DNA from: Colwellia sp.
GTDB lineage: Bacteria; Pseudomonadota; Gammaproteobacteria; Enterobacterales; Alteromonadaceae
Assembly: GCA_013215385.1 (NCBI GenBank)
Contig: JABSOY010000007.1
Location: 248,001-312,000, forward strand
Direction of reading: 5' to 3'
DNA length: 64,000 nucleotides
Position 1 is the stretch's first letter. Each line of letters begins with the position of its first letter. The notes beneath the pieces were generated by a model. It was not told the origin of the DNA. It made no database searches and saw nothing but the letters and a program-made list of their open reading frames with translations. The position numbers and the translations under genes are program-made. Positions 55,343-64,000 of this stretch are shown here, piece by piece.

Positions 55343-56001
55343 TTAAATTCGCTTCATCATTACATCACTAAGATAGATTTCACCGCTTTTTCCAAACTTT
55401 GCTATAAAGGAGCTATAAAATTTACGCTTAACTTTGTCTAAATGCTTCCACTGCGCTGTTAGTAGCCCCATTTTCCTAGCCCCTTATAGAATAGTAAGCG
55501 ATGAAAGTTCCGACAAATACATTAGGATATCTTATTGCTTGCTTAATAATCTTATGTATTTCAGCAAAGGTAAAATAACGAGTTCTGGTATTATCTTCTT
55601 TAAGCAATGCTAAAGTCCGGTTACAGGAGGCTTTAGCAAAAGCGATAGTTAAACCCTCACCTGATAACTAAATCTTTGCTTTATCGCGCTGCCATGACTT
55701 CTTATTTTGTTGAATATAAGGTAAATAACTTTCTTTAAAAAACTCATCTAATGCCGGCATTAACTTTTGATTTTCTCACTATTACTTTGGATCAACACCA
55801 GAAGCGACTTGTGTTAAGTATTTCCTTGCAATAGTGCGAGCATCGTTAATATTGATAGTGGTAAATTTCCCGATGTTTATCGAGCGTTATTTTGAGTTGA
55901 TTTGATGTTTTACTAAGTACTTTTGTTGCCTGTCTTGCCTACTAATAGTTTTAAGTTCGAAATTTCTGTATCACAATATTCTTGGTCGGTGAGCGTGAGT
56001 T
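55343..56001 (-). pseudogene. Decayed phage-type tyrosine integrase near the tRNA cluster
   Basis: Reading the minus strand from about 56001 gives the arm-binding domain LTLTDQEYCDTEISNLKLLV and GKTGNK, then after stops INIGKFTTININDARTIARK and YLTQVASGVDPK. A shifted frame gives LDEFFKESYLPYIQQNKKSW. Later pieces give KEDNTRTRYFTFAEIHKIIK, LLTAQWKHLDKVKRKFY and GKSGEIYLSDVMM, ending at 55343. These are ordered segments of a DUF4102/P4-type integrase. At least five in-frame stops, frameshifts and an internal loss are present, and the C-terminal catalytic Arg/His/Tyr region is missing. It lies 356 bases from the 3' end of tRNA-Leu, where such elements insert. Confidence 0.85.
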
Positions 56002-56356
56002 AGCGGTATTAGCAGGTCCAATTCTCCACAATTATTTAATAAGCTAAATAAAGCCGAAAATTTAATATATGTTTTGGTGATGATTATTTACGGAGACCAT
56101 TACTTACGAAGTTGGTTATGGTGTGGTTATGTTTAATAGCAGGGAATGAATTAAGTTTAAAAGTACAGTATATGGACAGGAGTCTTAACTAGAAAGGAAG
56201 ATGGACTTAAGAATAAGATCAATATGATTAACAATACGTTTTTTAGGGGTATAAGGCTAAAATACGGGTGATAAACTGATGGTTTACAATGAAGATAAAA
56301 GTAAGGATTTCATGCTGTAACATATTTATTTTTATAACGTAAAAGTTATAAAAAGG
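56002..56356. other. Region between the integrase remnant and tRNA-Leu
   Basis: Contains no gene; may include residue of the old element, but a second copy of the tRNA end (attachment duplication) was not found. Confidence 0.4.
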
Positions 56357-56442
56357 TGGTACCCGGAGACGGACTTGAACCGTCACACTCTAAGAGCGAG
56401 GGATTTTAAATCCCTTGTGTCTACCAATTCCACCACCCGGGC
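56357..56442 (-). tRNA. leuZ: tRNA-Leu (anticodon TAA)
   Basis: The minus strand folds as a full class II tRNA starting GCCCGGGTGGTGGAATTGG, with anticodon loop TTTAAAA (anticodon TAA) and encoded CCA at 56357-56359. It belongs to the Gly-Cys-Leu cluster downstream of pgsA that is common in Gammaproteobacteria. Confidence 0.95.
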
Positions 56443-56532
56443 ATCGGATAATTATTTTTTATAGTAGAGATTGGTTCCCTACTTCTTAGTCTTTAAACTA
56501 TTCCTTACACATCACTTATTTTAGATAAGTAA

Positions 56533-56606
56533 TGGAGGCGGGTCCCGGAGTCGAACCGAGGTCCACGGATTTGCAATCCGCTGCATAGCCATTCTGCCAA
56601 CCCGCC
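56533..56606 (-). tRNA. cysT: tRNA-Cys (anticodon GCA)
   Basis: The minus strand begins GGCGGGTTGGCAGAATGG, with anticodon loop TTGCAAA, GGTTCGACTCC T-arm and CCA at 56533-56535; 74 bases, a typical tRNA-Cys. Confidence 0.95.
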
Positions 56607-56662
56607 AATATTTTACTGCTTAATGTAAACATAACAACTAGTTATTATAGTTAACATTAATT

Positions 56663-56738
56663 TGGAGCGGCTAACGAGACTCGAACTCGTGACATTCACG
56701 TTGGCAACGTGATGCTCTACCAGCTGAGCTACAGCCGC
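56663..56738 (-). tRNA. glyW: tRNA-Gly (anticodon GCC)
   Basis: The minus strand begins GCGGCTGTAGCTCAGC, with anticodon loop TTGCCAA, T-arm GAGTTCGAGTCTC and CCA at 56663-56665; 76 bases. Confidence 0.95.
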
Positions 56739-56875
56739 TTCATCTGCTGACTCCCTGTCAACTTGGGACGCATTCTACATTGAAATTATTTCGAGTCAAC
56801 ACTTAAATATCAATTTTATTTAGACTGCTTAAAAAGCGGCTAATTTGACGTTTTTTTAACTTAAAAGACCGTTTT

Positions 56876-57463
56876 CTAACTGTTTTGTTTAGATAACTCT
56901 GGCCAAGCTATCTTGAAATAAGACAACATCGACCAAAAAGTGAGCACAGTTGCAATCACATAAAAGCTATAAGCGATAAACATTAATATTTCATGGGGAA
57001 AGTTAAATAAAATTAAAGGAATATCATAATCAGGTTGCCAAATTAAGCCCATGATCCCTAACATTTGCGCAGCCGTTTTATATTTCCCCATTTGTGAAAC
57101 AGCGATATCGTCCCGTTTTCCACGTGAAGACATAAATTCACGTAGCGCACTAATAAAAATCTCACGAGCAATCATCAGTAAGGCTGAGATTGAAATCCAC
57201 CATACTTGGTAATCTTGTATTAACAACACTAAAGCAGCAACGACCATCAGTTTATCAGCGACAGGATCGATAAAGGCACCAAAAGCAGAAGATTGATTAA
57301 GTTTACGTGCTAAATAACCGTCGAGCGCATCACTGATTGATGCGAGCCAGAATATGGCAAATGCGCCGAAATGACTCCATGATACAGGTAGATAAAATAC
57401 GACTAAAAATACAGGTATTAATAGAATGCGAAACATGGTGATTTGATTTGGAATAGTCCACAT
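56876..57463 (-). CDS. pgsA: CDP-diacylglycerol-glycerol-3-phosphate 3-phosphatidyltransferase
   Basis: This inner-membrane enzyme makes phosphatidylglycerophosphate, the precursor of phosphatidylglycerol and cardiolipin. The 195-aa protein carries the CDP-alcohol phosphotransferase motif DALDGYLARKLNQSSAFGAF followed by IDPVADK. Several membrane helices are visible. It lies 131 bases after uvrC on the same strand and just before the tRNA cluster, the arrangement usual for gammaproteobacterial uvrY-uvrC-pgsA. Confidence 0.95.
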   Translation of the reverse strand: MWTIPNQITMFRILLIPVFLVVFYLPVSWSHFGAFAIFWLASISDALDGYLARKLNQSSAFGAFIDPVADKLMVVAALVLLIQDYQVWWISISALLMIAREIFISALREFMSSRGKRDDIAVSQMGKYKTAAQMLGIMGLIWQPDYDIPLILFNFPHEILMFIAYSFYVIATVLTFWSMLSYFKIAWPELSKQNS

Positions 57464-57594
57464 ATATTTATTCTTTTACAACTAAAACAAGCGTTACCGC
57501 ATTCTACACAGATTAATGCTTAACACGTGAATTTTTATCAATTTATTTATGGGTAATTTAGTAAGGAAAGGAAAATATTATATACAGTTAATAT

Positions 57595-59445
57595 TTATTT
57601 ATCATGCAGTGCATTATATATATTCTCAGCCAGCACTTTACTAATGCCAGGTACTTTTTCCAACGTTAGAATATCCGCGTTTAAGACTTCTTGCAAACCA
57701 CCTAAATATTTCAATAAAGCCTGACGTTTTTTCGCGCCAATACCTTCAATCGATTCAAGGGTGGATTTTTTACTGGCTTTCTGTCGCTTAGCACGGTGTC
57801 CGGTAATAGCAAAGCGATGTGATTCATCACGAATATGCTGAACTAAATGTAAGGCTGATGAAGTCGAGGGCAAAGAGATTAATTGATGGCTTCCTGCAAG
57901 TATTAATGTTTCTAAACCTGGCTTGCGTCCTTCTCCTTTTGCTACTCCTACCAATAGAGGTATTCTTTCTAAAATTGACTTACTATTAAAAGTTGCAAAG
58001 AATTCCTCCGCTCTCGATAATTGCCCTTTTCCTCCATCAATAAAAATAATATCTGGCATATTTTCCATGCTCGTTACTTTGCCATAACGCTTATTTAAAG
58101 CAAATTCCATTGCTGCATAATCGTCACCTGGCGTTATGCCGAAGACATTGTAACGGCGATAGTCACTCTTTAATGGCCCTTCTTGATTAAATACCACATT
58201 TGAAGCCACCGTTTGTTGACCCATAGTGTGGCTAATATCAAAACACTCGATACGGTTTATACCATTATCGAGCTCAAAGACTTCATTCAGTGCTGAAAAT
58301 CTGGCGCGCATTGACTCTTTATGGCTATTACGCGTTGCTAATGCGTTTTCTGCATTAGTACGTGCAAGTTTTAGGTACTGCGCACGTTCACTGCGAACTT
58401 TGCTAGATATTTTGACATTACGGTCAGCCTGAGTACTTAATAATTTGGCAAGTTCGTCAATATGATCAAATGTTTCACTGATCACTATTTCCTTAGGAAT
58501 TGCCGCACTCTTTAGATCTTGTCCTAAATAGTGCTGGCTGATGAAAGCTTGGTAGACGTCAGATTTATCTGTATTAGCCGGTATCACAGGGAAATAGCTT
58601 TTACTGCCAAGTATTTTTTGATCTCGGACAAATAAAACGTGCACACAGACTTGCGATTTTTCAATATAAAGACCTATAACATCTAACTCAGCAACAACGC
58701 CACTGACAAACTGTTGCTTTTGCACTTGTCGTAGCGTAGCAATTTGATCACGAAATTTTGCCGCGCTCTCAAACTCTAAAGTTTGACTAGCCTGTTCCAT
58801 TTTGCTCACTAAGCTGTCTATTACGGTTGAGCTTTTGCCCCGCAAAAACAATTTAGCCAATTCAACTTGTTGGTTATAATCCTCAGCAGAAATTTTATCA
58901 ACACAAGGTGCAGAACAACGATTGAGTTGATGTTGTAAACAAGGACGACTGCGAGCACGATAATAACTGTCTTCACATTGGCGAACAGGAAATAACTTTT
59001 GCATTAAACGTAAACTTTCCCAAACAGCGCCAACCGTTGGATAAGGACCAAAGTATTCACCTTTAATTTTTTTACCACCGCGATGAACACCTAACTTTGG
59101 ATGTTTATGATCGGTGATCAACAGATAGGGATACGATTTATCGTCGCGTAATAAAATATTATATTTTGGCTGGTATTTTTTTATGTAATTATTTTCAAGA
59201 ATTAACGCTTCACCCTCAGTATGAGTAACGGTAACGTCAATCGCCATAATTTGGCTAACCAGCACTTTAGTTTTGGTATTGCCGACATCTTTACGAAAAT
59301 AACTAGCGAGGCGCTTTCTAAGCTGTTTAGCTTTCCCTACATATATAATGGTTTGATGTTTGTCGTACATACGATAAACACCAGCTTGTAGGGAAACTGA
59401 AGCAAGAAAAGCTTGGTGATCAAATACAGGTAGGGGAATTGACAA
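57595..59445 (-). CDS. uvrC: Excinuclease ABC subunit C
   Basis: UvrC makes the two incisions flanking a DNA lesion in nucleotide excision repair. The 616-aa protein has the N-terminal GIY-YIG nuclease (GVYRMYDKHQTIIYVGKAK), a UVR domain (FESAAKFRDQIATLRQVQ), the RNase H-like endonuclease region (ECFDISHTMG, IFIDGGKGQL) and a C-terminal helix-hairpin-helix pair (IEGIGAKKRQ and LEKVPGISKV). It starts three bases after the uvrY stop, implying cotranscription. Confidence 0.96.
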   Translation of the reverse strand: MSIPLPVFDHQAFLASVSLQAGVYRMYDKHQTIIYVGKAKQLRKRLASYFRKDVGNTKTKVLVSQIMAIDVTVTHTEGEALILENNYIKKYQPKYNILLRDDKSYPYLLITDHKHPKLGVHRGGKKIKGEYFGPYPTVGAVWESLRLMQKLFPVRQCEDSYYRARSRPCLQHQLNRCSAPCVDKISAEDYNQQVELAKLFLRGKSSTVIDSLVSKMEQASQTLEFESAAKFRDQIATLRQVQKQQFVSGVVAELDVIGLYIEKSQVCVHVLFVRDQKILGSKSYFPVIPANTDKSDVYQAFISQHYLGQDLKSAAIPKEIVISETFDHIDELAKLLSTQADRNVKISSKVRSERAQYLKLARTNAENALATRNSHKESMRARFSALNEVFELDNGINRIECFDISHTMGQQTVASNVVFNQEGPLKSDYRRYNVFGITPGDDYAAMEFALNKRYGKVTSMENMPDIIFIDGGKGQLSRAEEFFATFNSKSILERIPLLVGVAKGEGRKPGLETLILAGSHQLISLPSTSSALHLVQHIRDESHRFAITGHRAKRQKASKKSTLESIEGIGAKKRQALLKYLGGLQEVLNADILTLEKVPGISKVLAENIYNALHDK

Positions 59446-59448
59446 ATT

Positions 59449-60093
59449 CTATAATATTTCTGTTTTTATCATACCGAAACGAATGGCAAGATGCGTTAAC
59501 TCGACATCATTGCCAACGTTTAGTTTTTCAAACATTCTGTAGCGATAACTATTAATCGTTTTTGTGCTTAAAATTAATTGTTCCGAAATAGCGGGGACCT
59601 TTTCCCCACGCGTGACCATCAGCATAATTTGCAGTTCACGCTCAGACAATGTATTAAAAGGGTTTTCTTCACTAGATTTGAACTGGCTTAACGCCATTTG
59701 TTGAGCGATATCAGGAGTAATGTAACGTTGACCACTATTAACGGCACGAATAGCATTAACCATCTCGTCTGCTCCAGCACCTTTAGTTAAATAACCAGCT
59801 GCACCCATTTGCATTACTTTGGTAGGTATTGGATCCTCACAATAAACCGTTAATACAATTACTTTTATATCAGGAGAGTAACGGATTATTTTTTTAGTTG
59901 CTTCCAAACCACCAATGCCTGGCATATTCATGTCCATTAAGACAACATCTGGTTCATTTTTACGACAGAATTGTACGGCTTCTTCCCCAGTTTCAGTTTC
60001 ACCAATAACCTTAAGTCCTTTTACTTCGTCGAGAATTTTACGTATCCCGGTACGAACTAACTCATGATCATCAACCAACAAAACATTTATCAA
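59449..60093 (-). CDS. uvrY: UvrY/GacA response regulator
   Basis: A 214-aa NarL/FixJ-type response regulator of the BarA-UvrY (GacS-GacA) system, which activates CsrB-type sRNAs and controls carbon storage, biofilm and secretion genes. The receiver has the conserved acidic pair VDDHE at the start, the Asp in VVLMDMNMPG near residue 54, Thr in LTVY and Lys in LTKGAG. The LuxR-type HTH TLSERELQIMLMVTRG follows. It is immediately upstream of uvrC in the classic layout. BarA is not in the window. Confidence 0.95.
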   Translation of the reverse strand: MINVLLVDDHELVRTGIRKILDEVKGLKVIGETETGEEAVQFCRKNEPDVVLMDMNMPGIGGLEATKKIIRYSPDIKVIVLTVYCEDPIPTKVMQMGAAGYLTKGAGADEMVNAIRAVNSGQRYITPDIAQQMALSQFKSSEENPFNTLSERELQIMLMVTRGEKVPAISEQLILSTKTINSYRYRMFEKLNVGNDVELTHLAIRFGMIKTEIL

Positions 60094-60294
60094 CGGAGTT
60101 TCACCTTATCATTAACTATTAATTATCTTTGAAATACGTCAATCCATAATAACTTACGAAAATCTGTATTACCTAATAAACTAGAGCATATAGGGTATTC
60201 ATAAACAGCACAATTGAATTTAATTAACTAATTACAAAAAGTATAAGAGAAAACTTTTATTGCTCTTATTAACAGCTAACTGCTTACTATTTAA

Positions 60295-60549
60295 CTAAAG
60301 TTCATTTTTCTTTAACCAGCTATTTAACAAACCTATTTGGCCATTTTTATAAGCGGCATAAGTAAGTCTTACAGCATTGCTTAAAATAACACTATCAGTC
60401 CATTTTGTTTGATCTACGATCAATTCATAACAATTTTGCGCTTCTGGCGTTAGATAACCACGCATTTCTTTTTTACCACGATCTTTTTGTCTATCTCGAT
60501 AGCGTTTTTGCTTTTCAGCATTACTATACGATTTTTTCTTCTCTGTCAT
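60295..60549 (-). CDS. Small basic protein of unknown function
   Basis: The 84-aa protein begins MTEKKKSYSNAEKQKRYRDR, a highly basic N-terminal segment, followed by a helical part (ELIVDQTKWTDSVILSNAVR). Proteins with this Lys/Arg-rich start and RHH-like core are common on plasmids and integrated elements, sometimes as DNA-binding or replication-associated factors; that is only a resemblance. The frame extends to TTG at 60585, but ATG 60549 has AAGG nearby and is preferred. Confidence 0.6.
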   Translation of the reverse strand: MTEKKKSYSNAEKQKRYRDRQKDRGKKEMRGYLTPEAQNCYELIVDQTKWTDSVILSNAVRLTYAAYKNGQIGLLNSWLKKNEL

Positions 60550-60676
60550 CAGTACCTTACCTAAATATATATAAGTTTCGCTCAATGGTTATACATAACT
60601 AAAGAATACAGTAATAAAGTTAATTAGCTAATTTTATATCAGAAAAATAAAAATAAAGTACTGCTCCGAGTTGTTT

Positions 60677-60694
60677 AGTGTACAGGTGTTCGCT
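60677..60694. promoter_or_regulatory. FabR-like operator in the fabA promoter
   Basis: AGTGTACAGGTGTTCGCT is a near-palindrome closely similar to the E. coli fabA site recognised by FabR (AGCGTACACGTGTTAGCT, from memory). It lies 41 bases before the ATG at 60736, as expected for repression of unsaturated fatty acid synthesis. Confidence 0.75.
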
Positions 60695-60735
60695 AAAGTA
60701 GCGCATAATTTTATACAAAACAAAAAAGTGACCTC

Positions 60736-61251
60736 ATGTTAGATCAAAATTCATACTCTAAAGAAGACTTAGTTAAGGCTGGTACAGGCGAAATGTTTGG
60801 TGAAGGAAATAGCCAATTACCCTCTGATAATATGTTAATGATGGATCGTATTATTTCTATCACCGACGATGGTGGCGAATATGGCAAAGGCGAAATTATT
60901 GCTGAGCTTGATATTACACCAGACCTTTGGTTTTTCGATTGCCATTTTAAAGGTGACCCGGTAATGCCTGGTTGTTTAGGTTTAGATGCTATGTGGCAAT
61001 TAGTTGGTTTCTTCCTAGGTTGGTCTGGCGGTCCAGGACGTGGTCGTGCTTTAGGCGTAGGAGAAGTAAAATTTACCGGTCAAATTTTACCAACAAATAA
61101 GAAAGTAACTTACAAAATCACCTTGAAACGTGTTATTAAGCGTAAATTATTTATGGGTATTGCTGACGGAGAAGTATCTGTCGATGGTAAAGTTATCTAT
61201 GTCGCTAAAGATTTAAAAGTTGGTTTATTTACCAATACTGCAGCTTTTTAA
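60736..61251 (+). CDS. fabA: 3-hydroxydecanoyl-ACP dehydratase/isomerase FabA
   Basis: FabA dehydrates and isomerises the C10 acyl intermediate, starting unsaturated fatty acid synthesis. The 171-aa protein has the active-site stretch [18 protein letters not shown], with the catalytic His near residue 71, and the hot-dog fold residues [12 protein letters not shown] FabR-like site precedes it and a terminator follows. Confidence 0.96.
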   Translation: MLDQNSYSKEDLVKAGTGEMFGEGNSQLPSDNMLMMDRIISITDDGGEYGKGEIIAELDITPDLWFFDCHFKGDPVMPGCLGLDAMWQLVGFFLGWSGGPGRGRALGVGEVKFTGQILPTNKKVTYKITLKRVIKRKLFMGIADGEVSVDGKVIYVAKDLKVGLFTNTAAF

Positions 61252-61302
61252 ATTTGAAGACAATTTACTGATATAAACAAGCTCGTTTTATCAATAAAAA
61301 AT

Positions 61303-61346
61303 AAAGCTCACATAACTTTAAATAAATGTAAAGTGGGCTTTTTTTT
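61303..61346 (+). terminator. Intrinsic terminator after fabA
   Basis: AAAGCTCAC and inner ACTTTA pair with TAAAGT and GGGCTTT, followed by eight T (61339-61346) about 50 bases after the fabA stop. Confidence 0.8.
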
Positions 61347-61439
61347 CTAATCTTTTCTGCCCTTATTCCAAGTCTTCTGCTAAATTAGTAACATAGATAA
61401 TTATCATGCCCTTGTCGCTATTCTTAAAAAATTAACGTT

Positions 61440-64000
61440 ATGATTAAATTACCTTCGAGCTTTTATAAAGTAACAAATATTTCATTTGTTTTGATGATTT
61501 CTGTGGTGCTGTTTTTTGTTTTTAACAATGTTTGGCAATTTATAAATCAAATTGATCAGCTTTCACTCTCCGAAAATGACAATAGCACCCTTAGTAAGTT
61601 TAGCTACCTCATAGACAATGATAATAACTTTGACATTAAAACGTTGGTTAATAATGGCAGTAGAGTTGCAGAGTTTACTGAATCTATAGCAAACGATATT
61701 CCATTTGATTTAGGGCAGCAATCTTATTGGGTTAAAATAAACATCTCCAATAATACTTATAGTGATCAAGAACTCGTTCTTCATGCCGACAACAGCATGC
61801 TTGCCTTTTTTAATGTCTATCAAGTTAATCCGCTCTTAAAAAGCATGCAATTAATAGCCGAACAAAAACCAACGCCTGATCAAGATACGCTGCTTGCTAT
61901 ATTTCCTCATATTGAATTTCAACTTCCCGCTAACAGTAATGTAGAGTTGTTAGCACATGTAAAAAGTAATGGCCCTCCCAATGTGCCATTAGTCTTATAT
62001 CAACAAAAGGCTTTTGAAAAGCGTGTTGATTATGCCCAAATCGTTTATGGTATTTTTATTGGTATCATTTTATTAATGACAACCTACAACTTGGTTTTAT
62101 ATTTTGCGATTAAAGACAAAGTTTACCTAGTCTACATAGGTTACTTACTGTCTGCTTTCATTGTGTTAGCTGGCTTGACAGGTTACGGTTATTTAATTTT
62201 TTCTAAACAAGTTCAATATCTGATCCATGAATATTTACTTTTCATAGATTATTTTTTAATCTTTTTCTTATTATTATTCTCGCTCTACTTTCTCCGCTAT
62301 GACCAAGTTAAAAATACTATTTATAAGATAGGCATAACATCCAGCATATTATTAATGGCCGTTGCTTTGTTTTCTTTAAGTCTTGATCAAATAACACAAA
62401 CGAAGCTTTTCTTCTCTATTCAGCCGGCTTTTTATTTATTTTCGCTGTTTATTATTTTCAGGCGTCTTTCAAAAGACTTTGCTTGGGCCCGATTTTATTT
62501 TATTTCTTGGTTACCTTTTCTCGCGGGTGCAGCTATACAACCACTTGTTTTACTGAATTATGTTGATTCAACATTTCTAACGAGAAATGCTTTCTTATTT
62601 GCAGTGATGATAGAAGTTACGTTTATGGCTTTTGCTTTAGCTGAACGTATGCGGAGAAATGATCAAGACAGAATTCATGACATCAGTTATCACCCGTTAA
62701 CTAAACTACCTCGTAAATTAGTGTTAGAAAGCACCATGAATAACCTACAGCTATTAGGTGAACATAACTTTAGTGTTATGGTGATTAAACCTGAACATAT
62801 CGAAAAAATTTCATTATATATTGACGATAAGACCAGTGCTGCCCTATTTACACGATTAAGTCAGCGTTTAGATTCGTTATTCATTTATAATGATGCCATT
62901 GTGCCGTTAACGCCGAACAATGAAAAAATTTGTTTCTTAGAGAACAATTGCTTAGCAATCATTATTAATAAAAAAACCAATCAGCAAAACCTGTCAGTAT
63001 TAGTAAAGTCGATCCAACAGTTAGTTGCGGAAACGTTTCAAATTAATGAATTAAAACTGCCTCTTTCTGCTGTTATTGGTATTGCGAACTACCCCGAGCA
63101 TGGCAGTGCAAACTATCTGCTAATAAACAATGCGCTGTTAGCGACTAACGATGCCCAAAATATTTATGGCCGTTGGGGATATTACCAAAGTGAAAAATCA
63201 GAACAAGCGAACCATTTATTAATGCTTGCCGCTGATCTTAAAGAAGCCATTGAACAAAATTTATTAGAAATATATCATCAACCGCAAATAGATTTAAAAA
63301 CCTTACGGGTATGTAGTAGTGAGTGTCTAATACGTTGGGATCATAAATCAGAAGGTTATATTTCACCTGTGCTTTTCATTCCTCTTGCTGAAGATCTTGG
63401 CTTAATTAATCAATTAACGCTATGGGTTATTAAACGTTCGTTAGCACAACATCAACAGATATTAACTGACAATAAATATAATCATATGGTATCAATTAAT
63501 ATCAGTGGTAAAGACATCGCTGACGAGCATTTCTTTAATAAAGCATTAGCCATTATTGAAGAAAGCGGAATACCTGCTGAAAAAATAATTTTTGAATTAA
63601 CCGAGTCAGCTTCGATCACTCACAATCAACAGTCGCTTGACTTAATTAAAAAATTTAGCGAATTAGGCTTTACCATTAGTATTGATGACTTTGGTACAGG
63701 CTATTCATCTATGGAGCAAATTAGTCACTTACCTTTTCAAGAACTTAAAGTTGATAGACAATTTGTTGAAAATGTTAATGATGATCACAAGCGTAAAACG
63801 ATTGCTGAAGCCACGGTAAAAATGGCAAAAGGTTTAGGGTTAGAAGTTGTTGCTGAAGGCATAAATAGTCAAGAAGATGAAGACACGCTGCGCAGTTTTG
63901 GTTGCGATATTGGTCAAGGTTATTATTATGCTAAACCTATGCCTATTGAAAGTTATCTTAAGTGGCTCGAAAAACAAAACAATGGCCGAACACAGAAACG
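61440..64000 (+). CDS. 7TMR-DISM membrane protein with an EAL domain, C-terminus possibly off the right edge
   Basis: The reading frame is open for 853 codons from ATG 61440 to the window edge. In order, there is an N-terminal membrane helix (about 12-32), an extracellular 7TMR-DISM sensor (about 50-190), seven membrane helices (about 200-395), a degenerate GGDEF-like region without the GGDEF signature, then an EAL domain. The EAL motif reads ECL (628-630, in SECLIRW), keeping the metal-binding Glu. NIS, ELTES, DDFGTGYSS and KVDRQFVE are intact, so cyclic-di-GMP phosphodiesterase activity is plausible. The last bases continue past QGYYYAKPMP, so only a short tail should be missing. Confidence 0.88.
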   Translation, partial: MIKLPSSFYKVTNISFVLMISVVLFFVFNNVWQFINQIDQLSLSENDNSTLSKFSYLIDNDNNFDIKTLVNNGSRVAEFTESIANDIPFDLGQQSYWVKINISNNTYSDQELVLHADNSMLAFFNVYQVNPLLKSMQLIAEQKPTPDQDTLLAIFPHIEFQLPANSNVELLAHVKSNGPPNVPLVLYQQKAFEKRVDYAQIVYGIFIGIILLMTTYNLVLYFAIKDKVYLVYIGYLLSAFIVLAGLTGYGYLIFSKQVQYLIHEYLLFIDYFLIFFLLLFSLYFLRYDQVKNTIYKIGITSSILLMAVALFSLSLDQITQTKLFFSIQPAFYLFSLFIIFRRLSKDFAWARFYFISWLPFLAGAAIQPLVLLNYVDSTFLTRNAFLFAVMIEVTFMAFALAERMRRNDQDRIHDISYHPLTKLPRKLVLESTMNNLQLLGEHNFSVMVIKPEHIEKISLYIDDKTSAALFTRLSQRLDSLFIYNDAIVPLTPNNEKICFLENNCLAIIINKKTNQQNLSVLVKSIQQLVAETFQINELKLPLSAVIGIANYPEHGSANYLLINNALLATNDAQNIYGRWGYYQSEKSEQANHLLMLAADLKEAIEQNLLEIYHQPQIDLKTLRVCSSECLIRWDHKSEGYISPVLFIPLAEDLGLINQLTLWVIKRSLAQHQQILTDNKYNHMVSINISGKDIADEHFFNKALAIIEESGIPAEKIIFELTESASITHNQQSLDLIKKFSELGFTISIDDFGTGYSSMEQISHLPFQELKVDRQFVENVNDDHKRKTIAEATVKMAKGLGLEVVAEGINSQEDEDTLRSFGCDIGQGYYYAKPMPIESYLKWLEKQNNGRTQK

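Noticed and set aside
56002-56356. Duplicated tRNA-Leu end as an attachment site
   Set aside because: No copy of the tRNA 3' sequence was found between the integrase remnant and the gene; a far copy may be outside or lost.
1-64000. CRISPR arrays, rRNA, intact prophage or insertion sequences
   Set aside because: No regularly spaced repeats, transposase genes or phage structural genes were seen on either strand.

Overview
The window is a continuous piece of an AT-rich gammaproteobacterial chromosome. It most likely comes from the Alteromonadales, near Colwellia or another Colwelliaceae genus. The clues are the Gly-Cys-Leu tRNA cluster with pgsA-uvrC-uvrY, the marine 'dedicated sortase' regulators PdsO/R/S, a PEP-CTERM surface protein, a RhlE-type helicase, a lysine-riboswitch-controlled lysC and fabA with a FabR-like operator. 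Genus-level placement is inference. No insertion sequence, CRISPR array, rRNA or intact prophage was seen.

Layout. 1-5.2 kb: the 5' part of a flavin L-amino-acid oxidase-like gene, a DEAD-box helicase, and a PEP-CTERM protein behind a clear sigma-54 promoter. 5.2-6.2 kb: decayed DNA holding the remains of a TonB-dependent receptor. 6.2-8.7 kb: a division block (ZapB-like coiled coil, zapA, minC, minD, minE). 9.2-12.5 kb: a SWIM/SNF2 helicase. 12.7-15.9 kb: a redox/electrophile-type cluster (membrane protein, DUF1330 protein, azoreductase, SDR) facing a TetR regulator, with two palindromic operators between them. 16.3-20.2 kb: pdsO, pdsR and pdsS with no sortase or sortase target beside them. 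20.3-24.1 kb: small accessory genes, a cold-shock protein and a broken TPR gene.

24.5-29.9 kb is the most unusual region. A complete Mla-type lipid-transport set (mlaF, E, D, C) lies in one tightly packed operon with an RsbW-like kinase, an RsbV-like STAS protein with an intact DSSG phosphosite, and a SpoIIE/RsbU-type phosphatase. A second STAS gene lies just outside on the other strand behind its own palindrome. The layout suggests a phospholipid transporter whose MlaB-like subunit is switched by partner-switching phosphorylation. 30.3-32.6 kb: one polypeptide joins a cysteine desulfurase, an ETHE1-like persulfide dioxygenase and a rhodanese. 33-37.1 kb: a MoxR, DUF58, transglutaminase (TgpA-like) operon.

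37-48 kb: a YtrA-type GntR regulator with a membrane protein, a periplasmic binding protein overlapping a histidine kinase, a tiny membrane ORF, queE and queC, and lysC with its riboswitch. 48.4-55.2 kb: a TolB-propeller amidohydrolase, a Cache-type histidine kinase and a 2OG-Fe(II) oxygenase. 55.3-56.0 kb: a heavily decayed phage-type integrase beside the tRNA-Leu gene, probably the scar of an old integrative element. 56.4-64 kb: tRNA-Leu, -Cys and -Gly, pgsA, uvrC, uvrY, a small basic protein, fabA, and the start of an EAL-domain membrane protein running off the right edge.
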